Positions 18,001-25,827 of a stretch of 48,635 nucleotides of DNA are shown in pieces (the first letter of the stretch is position 1; each line of letters starts with the position of its first letter). Origin of the DNA: Verrucomicrobiota bacterium (GTDB lineage Bacteria; Verrucomicrobiota; Verrucomicrobiia; Limisphaerales; UBA9464); contig VHCG01000030.1 in assembly GCA_016871805.1 (NCBI GenBank), forward strand, positions 1-48,635. Direction: 5' to 3'. Position numbers and translations under genes: made by a program. Under the pieces are notes generated by a model. That model saw nothing but the letters and a program-made list of their open reading frames with translations, was not told the origin of the DNA and ran no database searches.

Positions 18001-18541
18001 CTGGCAGGGCAACAACTTCGGCCAGGGCGGCGGTGGCTACAACGGCACCGGCCAGTTCACGGCTGGAGCCTGGCACCGCGTCTGCGCCTCCTACGACATG
18101 GCCGCCAACCCGCCGGTCGTCATCAAGGTCGTGGACGGCATCGTCCAGGACAACTGGACCGCCAACCAAAGCCTCGACAACCCCCGCCGCGCCTTGGGGC
18201 CAACCGCCCTCCTCTTCGCCGACGGCGACCAGGACGAGCGTCGTGAAATGTGGGTCAACAGCGTGCAGATCCGTGATCTTGCGCTGAAACGCGAGTTCCT
18301 CGAGGCCATGGGCGGTCCATCAGCCAACGGCATTCCGATCAAGGTGCTGGTCCCCTTCATCGACCCGGCCGTCTCGGTCGGCTCCGACTCCAACGGCAAC
18401 GTGGTGATCACCTTCACCGGTACCCTCCAGCAGGCCGACTCCATCAACGGCAGCTTCCAGCCGGTGGTGGGCGTCACCAGCCCGCTGGTCATCCCGAAGG
18501 CGAATCTCGCCGCGGGCCGGTACTACCGCGCGTCCAACTGA
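15026..18541 (+). CDS. Exported protein with three tandem LamG-like jelly-roll units
   Basis: A 1171-residue protein. The frame opens at a TTG (15026), giving a basic N-terminus and a signal-like stretch (VGASFLALMASGHAAA); a GTG at 15089 is an alternative start. Residues about 60-265 form a PA14-like beta domain (ERTDINDDDGFQVLV, FRILYWQTGSGCSLDFY). Residues 389-1111 are three consecutive 241-residue units. Each contains WxFxxxDLxAxxG, GGGTRVNQYTL, DGDLFWQGNNFGQGGGGYNG, WHRVxxxYDM and PTALLFADGDQDERREM, the layout of concanavalin-A-like LamG domains. The last 60 residues are a beta module common at the C-termini of verrucomicrobial exported proteins. It probably binds carbohydrate at or outside the cell envelope. 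A strong terminator follows directly; the gene appears monocistronic. Confidence 0.87.
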   Translation: MKSSPHVRNLPVDDSLLKIPTVGASFLALMASGHAAAVNLPATSALPPESSTTRGFLVRTAQAPTEASAGNNGIRAYRQINGTLADSAGKLIPNVAFGGPEAGGAYAVDTINFEKEGNQIDLIDLEQNTLGSFTSQVFPGIPGSDGTTDKFAVEVVGFLDLKAGEQTFGVSVTAERTDINDDDGFQVLVARNPRDFFGQKVAEYQRVAPGFQNNWRNENQFTVNAPQAGLYPFRILYWQTGSGCSLDFYTVDGASGARVLVNDPSNTDAVKAYRDSKEADANAPYVAEASPAAGSEGNSAAAPIEALIVDGATTVDTAKVKLSLNGTSPTPQSLTKANGKISVVYNPNATRTTVNNAVVLEYTDSASVARSAAWNFGIVTSGGSTTKAVGQWDFNSGDLSATVGKALAYFDPSFDGPSGNADDKTLFGTTADFGIPTIAGGAPDKVMRIPGTLTRKIGYVVDHGIKPNGGGTRVNQYTLIMDVFVAETGPGAASLWQVSSTSNTDDGDLFWQGNNFGQGGGGYNGRGTFTAGAWHRVVAAYDMAATPPVVVKYVDGVKQDDWTANQGLDNPRRSMGPTALLFADGDQDERREMFVNSIQIRDGRISDAEAFILGAPRSAGIPIDIQTASVTGYWTFNFKDLGASIGSNLQYLDPTYDGPQGTAENKTRFGTTTEFGIADLNGTPASVMRVPGDLTRQLGYVMTHRIAPNGGGTRVNQYTLIMDVFVATTGPGAASLWQVSSPGNTDDGDLFWQGNNFGQGGGGYNGRGTFTAGEWHRVIAAYDMTATPPVVVKYVDGVKQDDWTANQGLDNPRRSMGPTALLFADGDQDERREMWVSAVQIRSERLSDAQCVLLGKASASGIPVNAHNSSVTGQWDFEFGDLGATVGSNLAYFDTTYDGPTGTAESKTQFGTTTELGIPDINGQPAKVMRVPGDLTRKLGYVMTHRIAPNGGGTRVNQYTLVMDVFVAETGPGAASLWQVSSPNNTDDGDLFWQGNNFGQGGGGYNGTGQFTAGAWHRVCASYDMAANPPVVIKVVDGIVQDNWTANQSLDNPRRALGPTALLFADGDQDERREMWVNSVQIRDLALKREFLEAMGGPSANGIPIKVLVPFIDPAVSVGSDSNGNVVITFTGTLQQADSINGSFQPVVGVTSPLVIPKANLAAGRYYRASN
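16190..18358 (+). repeat. Three in-frame tandem repeats of exactly 723 bp
   Basis: Equivalent positions recur at a constant 723-bp offset: the V-x-x-W-x-F start at 16190, 16913 and 17636; the QYTL codons at 16451, 17174 and 17897; the end of the ERRE-coding string at 16800, 17523 and 18246. No indel has accumulated. Units 1 and 2 are nearly identical over 16658-16800 against 17381-17523 (I count four mismatches in 143 bp, all synonymous). Unit 3 is more diverged towards its end. Confidence 0.95.
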
Positions 18542-18562
18542 TCCTCACCTGAGGCAGCACAG

Positions 18563-18594
18563 ACGGGCCGGACGAAAGTCCGGCCCGTTTTTTT
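18563..18594 (+). terminator. Rho-independent terminator of the LamG-repeat gene
   Basis: An 11-bp perfect stem (18563-18573 with 18578-18588) closed by a GAAA tetraloop and followed by a run of seven T (18588-18594), starting 22 bp after the stop codon. This is the clearest intrinsic terminator in the window. The opposite strand has no T-tract after the stem, so it acts in one direction. Confidence 0.95.
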
Positions 18595-18693
18595 GTGCCA
18601 TGGTCGCCGTCCAGGACGGGCTCGTGGTATCGGGCATCGCGACCCACAGCTCGCCGCGTTTCCCCTTCGACAGGCCCAGGTCCGCGATCTGGA

Positions 18694-19206
18694 TCAGCGA
18701 TCCGGCATCCGTTGAGGATCACCGGCCGGTCGCGAGCCCCGGTCCGAATCCGGTCCGCCACGCCGCTCCCGACCTTCACCCCGGTCCGACCGCTCCACCC
18801 GACGGTTTCGCGATTTGATCAGGCGATCGAACCGCTCTACCTGCTGCGGGTTCAGCTCCGACCGGATTCGCCCCTTCAGGGCCTCCGTCTCGGCTCGGAC
18901 CTGCGGGCTGACCGGCTCCCAGAGCTTCCGGATCCGTTCCCGACTGGCGTCGAGATGCCCTTCCACGCGGGATCGCTGATCCTGGGACAGATCCAGCTCC
19001 TGCTGGGCCTTTCTCAGGAATTCGAGCCGCTGGCCCATGGGGCCCGCAGGCTGTGCGCCAGGACCGCCTCGTCGATCGGCTTCGAGTCGACCGTGGTTCT
19101 GTCGGCCGATGGCCTTTGCCCTCAGACCGGAGAGTGAATGCCCGGCAACGAGACCGGAGGAGAAGATCACCGTGGTGACCAGTGCGATTCGGAGTCCCTT
19201 GGTCAT
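18694..19206 (-). CDS. Spy/LTXXQ-like periplasmic protein
   Basis: A 170-residue protein starting at the ATG at 19206, 2 bp after the stop of the preceding gene. An N-terminal membrane or signal segment (LRIALVTTVIFSSGLVAGHSL) is followed by a helical region resembling periplasmic heavy-metal-sensor/LTXXQ proteins: LEFLRKAQQELDLSQDQRSR, VEGHLDASRERIRKLWEPV, and IRSELNPQQVERFDRLIK. The C-terminal 35 residues are very Arg/Asp/Gly-rich and look disordered. CpxP/Spy relatives act as periplasmic chaperones or stress sensors. Its place as the last gene of a sigma-factor operon suggests a stress-response output or feedback role, which is inference. Confidence 0.75.
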   Translation of the reverse strand: MTKGLRIALVTTVIFSSGLVAGHSLSGLRAKAIGRQNHGRLEADRRGGPGAQPAGPMGQRLEFLRKAQQELDLSQDQRSRVEGHLDASRERIRKLWEPVSPQVRAETEALKGRIRSELNPQQVERFDRLIKSRNRRVERSDRGEGRERRGGPDSDRGSRPAGDPQRMPDR

Positions 19207-19208
19207 GT

Positions 19209-19508
19209 TCAGAGGTCGGATTCGACATCGTCCGCCGGGAGAACCGCCAGCTCGAGCGTCTCTTCGACACCGGGTTCGCCGAGCGGGTCCTGCACCGCAA
19301 AATCCAGTCCCGAGGCCATCATGGCCACCGCGACGCTCAGGAGCGCAGCCCTCCAGAGTCCAGCGATGGCGGCTCCCGCCGGAGCCCTGAGGCCGGTTGC
19401 TGGAAGTGCCGACATCACCCGTTTCTCGAAGGCGTAGGGGACTCGGTCTGACGTCGGCACACGACGGGCAGCCGCCCACAGATCGGGGATCTTGGATTCA
19501 GGGATCAT
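19209..19508 (-). CDS. Small single-span membrane protein, possible anti-sigma factor
   Basis: A 99-residue protein with a soluble N-terminus of about 45 residues (IPDLWAAARRVPTSDRVPYA, then FEKRVMSAL), one hydrophobic span (AAIAGLWRAALLSVAVAMMA) and an acidic tail. It has no zinc-binding H-x3-C-x2-C motif. It lies 43 bp after the ECF sigma gene and 2 bp before the Spy-like gene. The position and topology are what one expects of a membrane anti-sigma factor that holds the sigma factor through its cytosolic N-terminus. The sequence alone does not prove this. Confidence 0.65.
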   Translation of the reverse strand: MIPESKIPDLWAAARRVPTSDRVPYAFEKRVMSALPATGLRAPAGAAIAGLWRAALLSVAVAMMASGLDFAVQDPLGEPGVEETLELAVLPADDVESDL

Positions 19509-19551
19509 GCGATGGTTTCCATGGGTCTCGACGTGGGAGCGGCCGGAACGG

Positions 19552-20220
19552 TTACAGGTACTTTGAACGCTGCATCCGCCCGAGTTGTGTTCGAAAGGCA
19601 GCCCGGGCCCGGAAGGCCCGGACCTTCACCAGAGGCACAGACCACCCGGTCAGATCCGCGATTTCCCGGACACTCCGCTCCTCGAGCTCCATCAAGATGA
19701 GCACCAATCGGTGGGCTGGGGGGAGACGCTCGAGGACCGCTTCGACCAGGGCCTTGGCGGCGGCGGGATCCGCCAGGGGCGTCTGTTCCGGGCCGGTTCC
19801 GGATGCCGACGCCATGAGATCCAGCTCCTGTTCCCCACCCGAGGCCTCCTCACGGTTCCTCTGGTGCCTGCGGAGGTGGTCATAACAAGTCCGGACCGCG
19901 AGTCGCACCAGCCAGTGCTCGAATGGCGCCTCGCCGCGCCAAGAATCCAGTTTGTGATAAGCCTTAACGAAGATCTCTTGGACGATGTCCTCGACCTCCC
20001 TCTCAAGACGGGCATGGCGTCGGGCCATGGCAAAAATCCGGGGCTGATGGCGCCGAACCAGCTCCTCAAAACGATCCATTCGCCCCGTCCGGACCTCGGC
20101 AACAATCTCGGCATCCGATGGGCCGGCCTCCATCGAAGTCGGGGCGTCCTTGGAATCCGTCACTGGAATGGCATCCCTCTCAACCCTGGACGTCGTTCCC
20201 CAATCCGGGGAACGGTCCAT
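19552..20220 (-). CDS. ECF-family RNA polymerase sigma factor (RpoE-like)
   Basis: A 222-residue sigma-70 family protein from the ATG at 20220; an in-frame GTG at 20247 is possible but adds nothing recognisable. Region 2 is clear (FEELVRRHQPRIFAMARRHA, then EVEDIVQEIFVKAYHKLDSW and FEHWLVRLAVRTCYDHLRRH). Region 4 follows a short linker (AVLERLPPAHRLVLILMELE and SVREIADLTGWSVPLVKVRA). Regions 1 and 3 are absent, as usual for ECF factors. It heads a three-gene unit with a small membrane protein and a Spy-like protein, suggesting control of an envelope-stress regulon. Its own promoter must lie within 20221-20405, shared with the divergent TPR gene. Confidence 0.93.
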   Translation of the reverse strand: MDRSPDWGTTSRVERDAIPVTDSKDAPTSMEAGPSDAEIVAEVRTGRMDRFEELVRRHQPRIFAMARRHARLEREVEDIVQEIFVKAYHKLDSWRGEAPFEHWLVRLAVRTCYDHLRRHQRNREEASGGEQELDLMASASGTGPEQTPLADPAAAKALVEAVLERLPPAHRLVLILMELEERSVREIADLTGWSVPLVKVRAFRARAAFRTQLGRMQRSKYL

Positions 20221-20405
20221 CGGTGAGCCGGTGCCGAGCGCTGCCACTTCTGCCTAGAGGAAGCGGCCCGCGACGAGGTTTCAAGAATCTCGATGGGTGC
20301 ACACCGGTTGCGGGGGACAAAGGGGATGACACGGCCCAATGCGGCGATCGGGAGCGTGCGGTTGCGAACGTTGTCGGAGACCCTGGATATCCCTAGACTC
20401 CCGAC

Positions 20406-21455
20406 ATGAGCGATGTGCTGGTCGGCGCCCTGACTGTCCTGCTGGCCACAAATCCGCCAGCGGCCCTGACCAACCTGGTCCTGGAGAAGACCGGACTCGC
20501 TGTCCTGCAGACCCGGACCAATGACCCCGTGGCACGGGAACTCCAGCTGATCCTCGATGCCGACGACGCGGCACAGGAGGAAATCGACCGCTGGATCGAG
20601 GAGGCCGAGCCGGAGGGGGATCCAGGGGCCCGGTTGGCCGCATCCACCCTTCGTGGCCGCATCCAGCAGCGGATCGAACCCATCCGAAACCGGTACAGGG
20701 AGTTCCTGTCGGCCCATCCGACCAATGCGACGGCCCACCTGGCCTTCGGGAGCTTCCTCAATGCCTATGGCGATGAACCGGCAGCCATCCAGAGCTGGGA
20801 ACGGGCTCGTCAGCTGGATCCACGGAATCCGGCGTCATGGAACAACCTCGCCAATGCCTATGCACACTCGGGCCCCGTCACGAAGTCGTTCCCCATGTTC
20901 GAGGAGGCGATCCGCCTGAACCCCACCGAACCCGTCTACCTCCACAACTACGGAACGCTCGTCTTCATGTTCCGCCGTGACGCCACCAACCATTTCAAGT
21001 GCGACGAGCAGGAGGTTTTCCAGAAGGCGTTTGGACTGTACCAGAGAGCCATCGCGCTCGATCCCAACAACTTCCAGCTCGCCGCCGACGTTGCCCAGAC
21101 CTACTACGGCTGGCGATTGCCCAGGACCACCAATTCCGTCGCCGCGGCCCGGGCCGAGCTCGATCTGGCCACGACCGCGATGAAGGCCTGGACCAATGCC
21201 CTCTCCCTCGCCCCGAACGAGATCGATCGCGAAGGGGTGCAGCTCCACTTCGCCCGATGGAACATCCGCCTGGGCCGACTCGAGGAGGCCTCTCGCCATC
21301 TTTCAACCGTCACCAACGAAGCCCATGCGGTGATCCGGAAGCGGCTGGAGAAAACCGTCAGGGAACGGGAGGTGGAACTGAACAGAACCCCGTCGGAGGC
21401 AACCGTACCCCGCACCCCTTCCCGGCAGCCTGAGGCACCGGACCCCATGCCCTAG
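20406..21455 (+). CDS. TPR-repeat protein
   Basis: A 349-residue protein with a weak hydrophobic N-terminal stretch (VLVGALTVLLA) that may be a signal peptide or anchor. Tetratricopeptide repeats start near residue 100: ATAHLAFGSFLNAYGDEPAA, PASWNNLANAYAHSG, EPVYLHNYGTLVFMF and QLAADVAQTYYGWRLP, with the A-Y-A and L-x-P spacing typical of TPR helices. The last 30 residues are Pro/Arg/Thr-rich and probably disordered. TPR proteins scaffold protein-protein contacts; the partner is unknown. It stands between the divergent sigma cassette and the M24-like gene, 140 bp upstream of the latter. Confidence 0.82.
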   Translation: MSDVLVGALTVLLATNPPAALTNLVLEKTGLAVLQTRTNDPVARELQLILDADDAAQEEIDRWIEEAEPEGDPGARLAASTLRGRIQQRIEPIRNRYREFLSAHPTNATAHLAFGSFLNAYGDEPAAIQSWERARQLDPRNPASWNNLANAYAHSGPVTKSFPMFEEAIRLNPTEPVYLHNYGTLVFMFRRDATNHFKCDEQEVFQKAFGLYQRAIALDPNNFQLAADVAQTYYGWRLPRTTNSVAAARAELDLATTAMKAWTNALSLAPNEIDREGVQLHFARWNIRLGRLEEASRHLSTVTNEAHAVIRKRLEKTVREREVELNRTPSEATVPRTPSRQPEAPDPMP

Positions 21456-21595
21456 AGACGTCGTTCCCGATCCCTGGAATCCGTCCCATTGTGGATCGAA
21501 TCCTTGGTCGCGGGGCCGAGCCTGTGGACCCCGACATCCATCCTGTCTCCGGATTTGACCCCCGACCCGATCCCGAGCCCAGTGGAGACTCTCCC

Positions 21596-22723
21596 ATGAA
21601 ACGGCCCAGTCTCCTCATCATTGCCGACGGCGAGACGGACGCGGACATGCGGTTTGCGTTGGGCCTGCAGGTGACCGGCAGGACGGTGTTCCTGAAGACC
21701 GGGAGCCGATCGATCGCCCTGCTGCCCGATTCGGATCTTGCCCGTGCCCGAGAGGAGTCCCAGGTGGGACGGGTGGATTCCATCTCGAAATATCTGAGGC
21801 GAGCCGAACGCACCGGCACTGCCGATCCAGGGCCCGCCCAGGTCGCCTTCCTCCTCTGCAAGGAATACCGGGTGCGCAAGATCAACGTACCGCATCTCTT
21901 CCCGGCCGGATTCGTCAAACAGCTCCGCAGGCTGGGCATCCGGGTGAAGGTACGGGAGGGCCACTTCTTCAAGGAACGGGAGTCCAAGACTCCGATCGAG
22001 ATCCGCAGGATCGTTGCCGCCATTAGCATGGCCGAGGTGGGACTGTCGGAGGGGATCCATGCCCTCCGACGGTCGAAGATCGGTCCAGCCCGCCAGCTGA
22101 TCCTCCACGGAACCGCTCTCACCTGCGAAAAGCTCCGGACCATCTACACCGGTGTGATGCAGGCCGGCGGCATTCCCCTGCACACCGTGGTCAAGACGGG
22201 TCCGCAGTCCTGCGATCCCCAGGGACCCGGAACCGGTCCCCTGTTGGCCCAATCCCCGATCCTGATCGACATCCGCTCCCGATCCGCACGGACCGGGTAC
22301 CATGGACGCCTGGCCCGGACCGTCACGCGGGGAAATGCCTCGGAGGCACTCCGACAACACTATGAGACCGTCCGACGGTCCCAGGAGATTGCCGTATCGG
22401 AACTGCGCCCAGGGAACTCCGCGCGTGGTCTCCATGAGACGCTGAGGTGGTTCTTCCTCACGGAAGGCTTCCGGACCCGCACCTCAGGACCCAGACCGAC
22501 GGGGTTTCTCCATGAGACCGGATCGGGGATCGGCTTGGAGCCGGCGGAAACACCGTCCCTGCACGGGACGTCCAAGGACCTTCTTCAGCCCGGGCACGTG
22601 GTCACCGTCCATCCGGGACTGTACTACCCGGAGATCGGAGGTGTCCGGCTCGGTGATGTGGTCCGGGTCACCGAGACGGCGGCCGAGACCCTGACCCAGT
22701 TCGAAAAGGTGCTGGAGATCTGA
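21596..22723 (+). CDS. M24 aminopeptidase P-like protein lacking most metal ligands
   Basis: A 375-residue protein from the ATG at 21596, preceded by a GGAG ribosome-binding site (the open frame extends to a GTG at 21491). The N-terminal domain (KRPSLLIIADGETDADMRFA, RSIALLPDSDLARAR) and the C-terminal half have the overall M24 pita-bread pattern. Of the five dinuclear-metal ligands only the first Asp is kept (D225 in LIDI). The second Asp is Arg238 (GYHGRLART), the His is Ser310 (GSGIGLE), the first Glu is His339 (TVHPGLYY) and the last Glu is Gly353 (GVRLGD). The surrounding residues are conserved, so this looks like a pseudoenzyme rather than decay. It ends 28 bp from the convergent secDF gene. 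Confidence 0.85.
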   Translation: MKRPSLLIIADGETDADMRFALGLQVTGRTVFLKTGSRSIALLPDSDLARAREESQVGRVDSISKYLRRAERTGTADPGPAQVAFLLCKEYRVRKINVPHLFPAGFVKQLRRLGIRVKVREGHFFKERESKTPIEIRRIVAAISMAEVGLSEGIHALRRSKIGPARQLILHGTALTCEKLRTIYTGVMQAGGIPLHTVVKTGPQSCDPQGPGTGPLLAQSPILIDIRSRSARTGYHGRLARTVTRGNASEALRQHYETVRRSQEIAVSELRPGNSARGLHETLRWFFLTEGFRTRTSGPRPTGFLHETGSGIGLEPAETPSLHGTSKDLLQPGHVVTVHPGLYYPEIGGVRLGDVVRVTETAAETLTQFEKVLEI

Positions 22724-22751
22724 CCCCGGCTCCCCAATCGAAGGGTCCTGA

Positions 22752-25319
22752 CTAGACCTTCACCTCGTCGCCCGCAACGACCGGAACCAGCCCCTGACCC
22801 AGCGCAGGACGCTGGCCCTTGTGCCACCAGAACACGAGGGCGCTGGCGATGTAGATCGAGGAGAAGGTGCCGGTGAGGATGCCGACCAGGAATGTGAACG
22901 CGAAGTTGTTGATGGTGCGTCCGCCGAACAGGTAGAGGGCCAAGGTCGCGAGGAAGACCGTTCCCGAGGTGATGACCGTACGGCTCAGGGTCTGGTTCAG
23001 CGCCTTGTTGATGATCTCCGTGAACGAGCCCGGGATGCCGAGCTTCAGGTCCTCGCGGATACGATCGAAGATGACGATCGTGTCGTTGATCGAGAAGCCG
23101 ATGATCGTGAGGAGTGCCGCAACGAATGTGGCGTCAAACTGCCGCGCCTCCACCCATCCCCCCGTCAGGGAGCTGGCGAGTCCGGTCAGGGAAAAGATGC
23201 CGATGGTCATCAGGATGTCGTGGACCACAGCGACCACGGCACCGACCGCGAAGCTGAACTCGTAGCGGAACGCGACGTACACAAGGATGCCGAACAAGGC
23301 CAGGAGCGACGCCAGAACCGCCGACTTCTGGATTTCCTGTCCGACGACGGGACCGACCTGGTCGAACTGGATGCGCTCGAACTTCGCCTCCGGGAAGGAG
23401 GCCTTGAGCTGCTGCTCCACCTTGAGTCCCGTGTCCCGGGGGGAGACGACGCGGAGCACCTCGTTCTGACCCGCCTGGCCGGCCACATCCCGGGGATAAT
23501 CGACCTCGGCATCGGTCACCGGGATCTTGGCCATGGCCTCGCGGACCTTCACGATGTCCACCTTCTGGGCGAAGCTCATCGTGAGGGTGTCGCCACCCGC
23601 GAAGTCGATGCCCAGGAGATGCTCTCCTCGTCCGAAGATGCCGTAGGCCAGGCCCACCACGATGATCGTCCACGAGAGGGCAAAGGAGGGCTTCGCCAGC
23701 CGCATGAAGGAGATCGAAGGCACCCGGAACATCTGAAGCATCCGGAACCCGTTGTTCAACAAAGAGGTCTTGGCGACCAGGAAATCGAAGATCAACCGGG
23801 TCACCATCAACGCCGTGAACATGGAGACCACCAACCCGACGGTCAGGGCCACGCCGAAGCCTTTGATCGGTCCGGTGCCGAGCGCGATCAGCAGGATCGA
23901 GGAGATCAGGGTCGTGAGGTTGGAATCCAGGATCGTTCCGAAGGCCTTTCCGTAGCCCGCATTGAGGGAGCCCCGGACCGACTTGCCCGACTCCTGCTCC
24001 TCACGGATGCGCTCGAAGATGAGCACGTTGGCGTCCACCGCCATGCCGATGGTGAGCACGATGCCCGCGATGCCCGGCAGGGTGAAGGTGACGTCCAGCG
24101 AGCACATCACCGCCAGCAGGATCAGCACATTGAGGACCAAGGCCACATTGGCGACGAGCCCCGCCAGCATGTAGTAGATCAGCATGAAGGCCGCGACCAG
24201 GCCAACGGCGATGAGGCAGGCGCGGATGCCGCTTTGGACCTGCTCGGCGCCGAGACGCGGACTCACGCCGCGCTCCTCGATGATCTGCAGCGGCGCCTCG
24301 AGGGGATTCTCGAGGGCGGTCGCCAGCTCGAAGGCCTCCTTCTCGGTGAAGGAACCGGTGATCTGGCCCGCCCCGCCCAGGATGGCTCCGTCGATCCGCG
24401 GGGCGGAGATGACCACACCGTCGAGGACGATCGCGAGCATCTGGCCGACGTTCTTCCGGGTGATGTCCCCGAAGATCGTGGCGCCATCGGAATTCAGGGT
24501 GAAGTCGATCTCCGGCTGGCCGGTGACCGGATTCCGGGCGACGCGGGCACTGGAGATCGACCGTCCCGTCAGCGGCTCGGCCTGCCGGTTCACAAGGATC
24601 GGGATCATGGCCTCCTGACCGTTGCGGGACCGCATCTTCATCGGGAGACGGATGTAGCCAGGAGGGATCAGGTTGGAGTTGAGATGGGAATCATTCTCGG
24701 GGTCCACCATGCGGAACTCGAGGAAGGCGGCTTTTTTGAGCTGCTCGCGGGCGGATTCCTTCGTGGATTCATCCACGCCCGGAAGCTGGACCAGGATGCT
24801 CTTCTCGCCCACCGGCTGGAGGATCGGCTCGGCCACACCAAAGGCATCGACGCGCTTCCGAAGGACCTCGACCGCCTGCTCGGCGAGAAACGTGTTCCCG
24901 GCGAGCGAGGCCTGGCCATTGGTGGCGCGACGTGAGAGATCCATTTCCAGGAGGAACGAGGTGCCACCGCTGAGGTCGAGACCCAGTTTGAACTCGCCGG
25001 CCGCCTCACGCTGCACGCGGTTCAGGATCGAGCGGGTGGGATTGAGCTCGGTGCCCGACTGGTAGTTGGTCGGGAAATAAGGGCGGATGTCGTTCGTGCC
25101 GATCGCCTCGATCAGGTTCTTGTAGCCGCCCCGGTCGGGGTACGTGTTCTGGAGCTCCTGGGCCTTGGCGACGATGGCATTGAAATTCGTGTCGCCCGTG
25201 ACGGCCAGACGGTCGAATTCCTGGACCAGATTCTTGGGGCCCGGCGGGAGGATTTCCGAGAAGGACCAGATGATGACGAAGGCCACGAAGAGGGCCTTCA
25301 TGAGATGGGAACGATTCAT
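22752..25319 (-). CDS. secDF: Fused protein translocase subunit SecDF
   Basis: An 855-residue fusion of SecD and SecF. The ATG at 25319 gives MNRSHLMKALFVAFVIIWSF, the first membrane helix. The SecD part has LGLDLSGGT at about 112-120, the P1 periplasmic domain, and SecD helices including VLIFERIREE. The SecF part restarts with a helix and GIDFAGGD at 570-577, and later NDTIVIFDRIRED. Six helices per half are expected and the hydrophobic pattern agrees. SecDF uses the proton gradient to pull exported proteins out of the SecYEG channel. It lies 31 bp downstream of yajC, the conserved operon order. The many signal-peptide proteins in this window depend on this system. Confidence 0.96.
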   Translation of the reverse strand: MNRSHLMKALFVAFVIIWSFSEILPPGPKNLVQEFDRLAVTGDTNFNAIVAKAQELQNTYPDRGGYKNLIEAIGTNDIRPYFPTNYQSGTELNPTRSILNRVQREAAGEFKLGLDLSGGTSFLLEMDLSRRATNGQASLAGNTFLAEQAVEVLRKRVDAFGVAEPILQPVGEKSILVQLPGVDESTKESAREQLKKAAFLEFRMVDPENDSHLNSNLIPPGYIRLPMKMRSRNGQEAMIPILVNRQAEPLTGRSISSARVARNPVTGQPEIDFTLNSDGATIFGDITRKNVGQMLAIVLDGVVISAPRIDGAILGGAGQITGSFTEKEAFELATALENPLEAPLQIIEERGVSPRLGAEQVQSGIRACLIAVGLVAAFMLIYYMLAGLVANVALVLNVLILLAVMCSLDVTFTLPGIAGIVLTIGMAVDANVLIFERIREEQESGKSVRGSLNAGYGKAFGTILDSNLTTLISSILLIALGTGPIKGFGVALTVGLVVSMFTALMVTRLIFDFLVAKTSLLNNGFRMLQMFRVPSISFMRLAKPSFALSWTIIVVGLAYGIFGRGEHLLGIDFAGGDTLTMSFAQKVDIVKVREAMAKIPVTDAEVDYPRDVAGQAGQNEVLRVVSPRDTGLKVEQQLKASFPEAKFERIQFDQVGPVVGQEIQKSAVLASLLALFGILVYVAFRYEFSFAVGAVVAVVHDILMTIGIFSLTGLASSLTGGWVEARQFDATFVAALLTIIGFSINDTIVIFDRIREDLKLGIPGSFTEIINKALNQTLSRTVITSGTVFLATLALYLFGGRTINNFAFTFLVGILTGTFSSIYIASALVFWWHKGQRPALGQGLVPVVAGDEVKV

Positions 25320-25350
25320 GGAACGGAGAATGTTGGCTCTGCGGGTGGGC

Positions 25351-25689
25351 TCAGGCGGCGCGCTCGAGGATCTGGACGATGCTCGATTTCTGGACGTCCA
25401 GCTTGGTGTCGGCCGAACGGACGGTGACCACGTCGTCACGCACGCTCGTCACCATCCCAAGGATTCCGGCGCTGGTGACGACCTTGTCGCCCACCTTGAG
25501 GGCCTTCAGCAGGTCCGCCTGCTCCTTGGCCTTCTTCTGCTGGGGACGGATCAGGAGCACCCAGAAGATCACCAGCATGAAGACGATCATGCCGACCTGC
25601 ATCAGCATCGCCCGCTTCGCATCCTCGGGGGATGCACCCGGAGCCGGCGGTGCCAACGACAGAAGGTAGGAAAAGGACGTAATACCCAT
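25351..25689 (-). CDS. yajC: Preprotein translocase accessory subunit YajC
   Basis: A 112-residue protein starting MGITSFSYLLSLAPPA at the ATG at 25689; a TTG at 25701 would add four residues. A single membrane helix (VGMIVFMLVIFWVLLI) is followed directly by RPQQKKAKEQADLLKALKVG and VVTSAGILGMV, the family signature. YajC associates with SecDF in the inner membrane. The gene is immediately upstream of secDF on the same strand. The 138 bp before it, up to the end of the dehydrogenase gene, should contain the operon promoter; no obvious Shine-Dalgarno sequence precedes the ATG. Confidence 0.95.
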   Translation of the reverse strand: MGITSFSYLLSLAPPAPGASPEDAKRAMLMQVGMIVFMLVIFWVLLIRPQQKKAKEQADLLKALKVGDKVVTSAGILGMVTSVRDDVVTVRSADTKLDVQKSSIVQILERAA

Positions 25690-25827
25690 GATGAGCTGCA
25701 AAGGAGGTCCAAGCGTAGAAACGAAGACCGCTTTGGCAAGAATTCGCTTGGATCAAATCGGAAGCGTGTCCCTCCAGGTCGAGGTGGAGGATTCCAACGC
25801 CCCCTGTCCTCTACCGCGGTCCTCGCG

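Noticed and set aside
15071-18169. A 1032-codon open frame antisense to the LamG-repeat gene
   Set aside because: It has no signal peptide, motif or domain, and its repeats mirror those of the sense gene. High GC at third positions keeps the antisense frame open. The sense gene has recognisable domains and a terminator in the right direction.
16190-18358. Regular repeats considered as a CRISPR or other array
   Set aside because: The 723-bp units are in-frame protein repeats; there are no short repeats with unique spacers and no cas genes.
22821-24935. A 704-codon open frame antisense to secDF
   Set aside because: Its composition is extremely Asp/Glu/Arg/Gly/His-rich without any domain, and secDF on the other strand is unmistakable.
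25699-25707. A perfect Shine-Dalgarno-like AAAGGAGGT on the plus strand near yajC
   Set aside because: No plausible plus-strand gene follows, and for the minus-strand yajC it has the wrong polarity.
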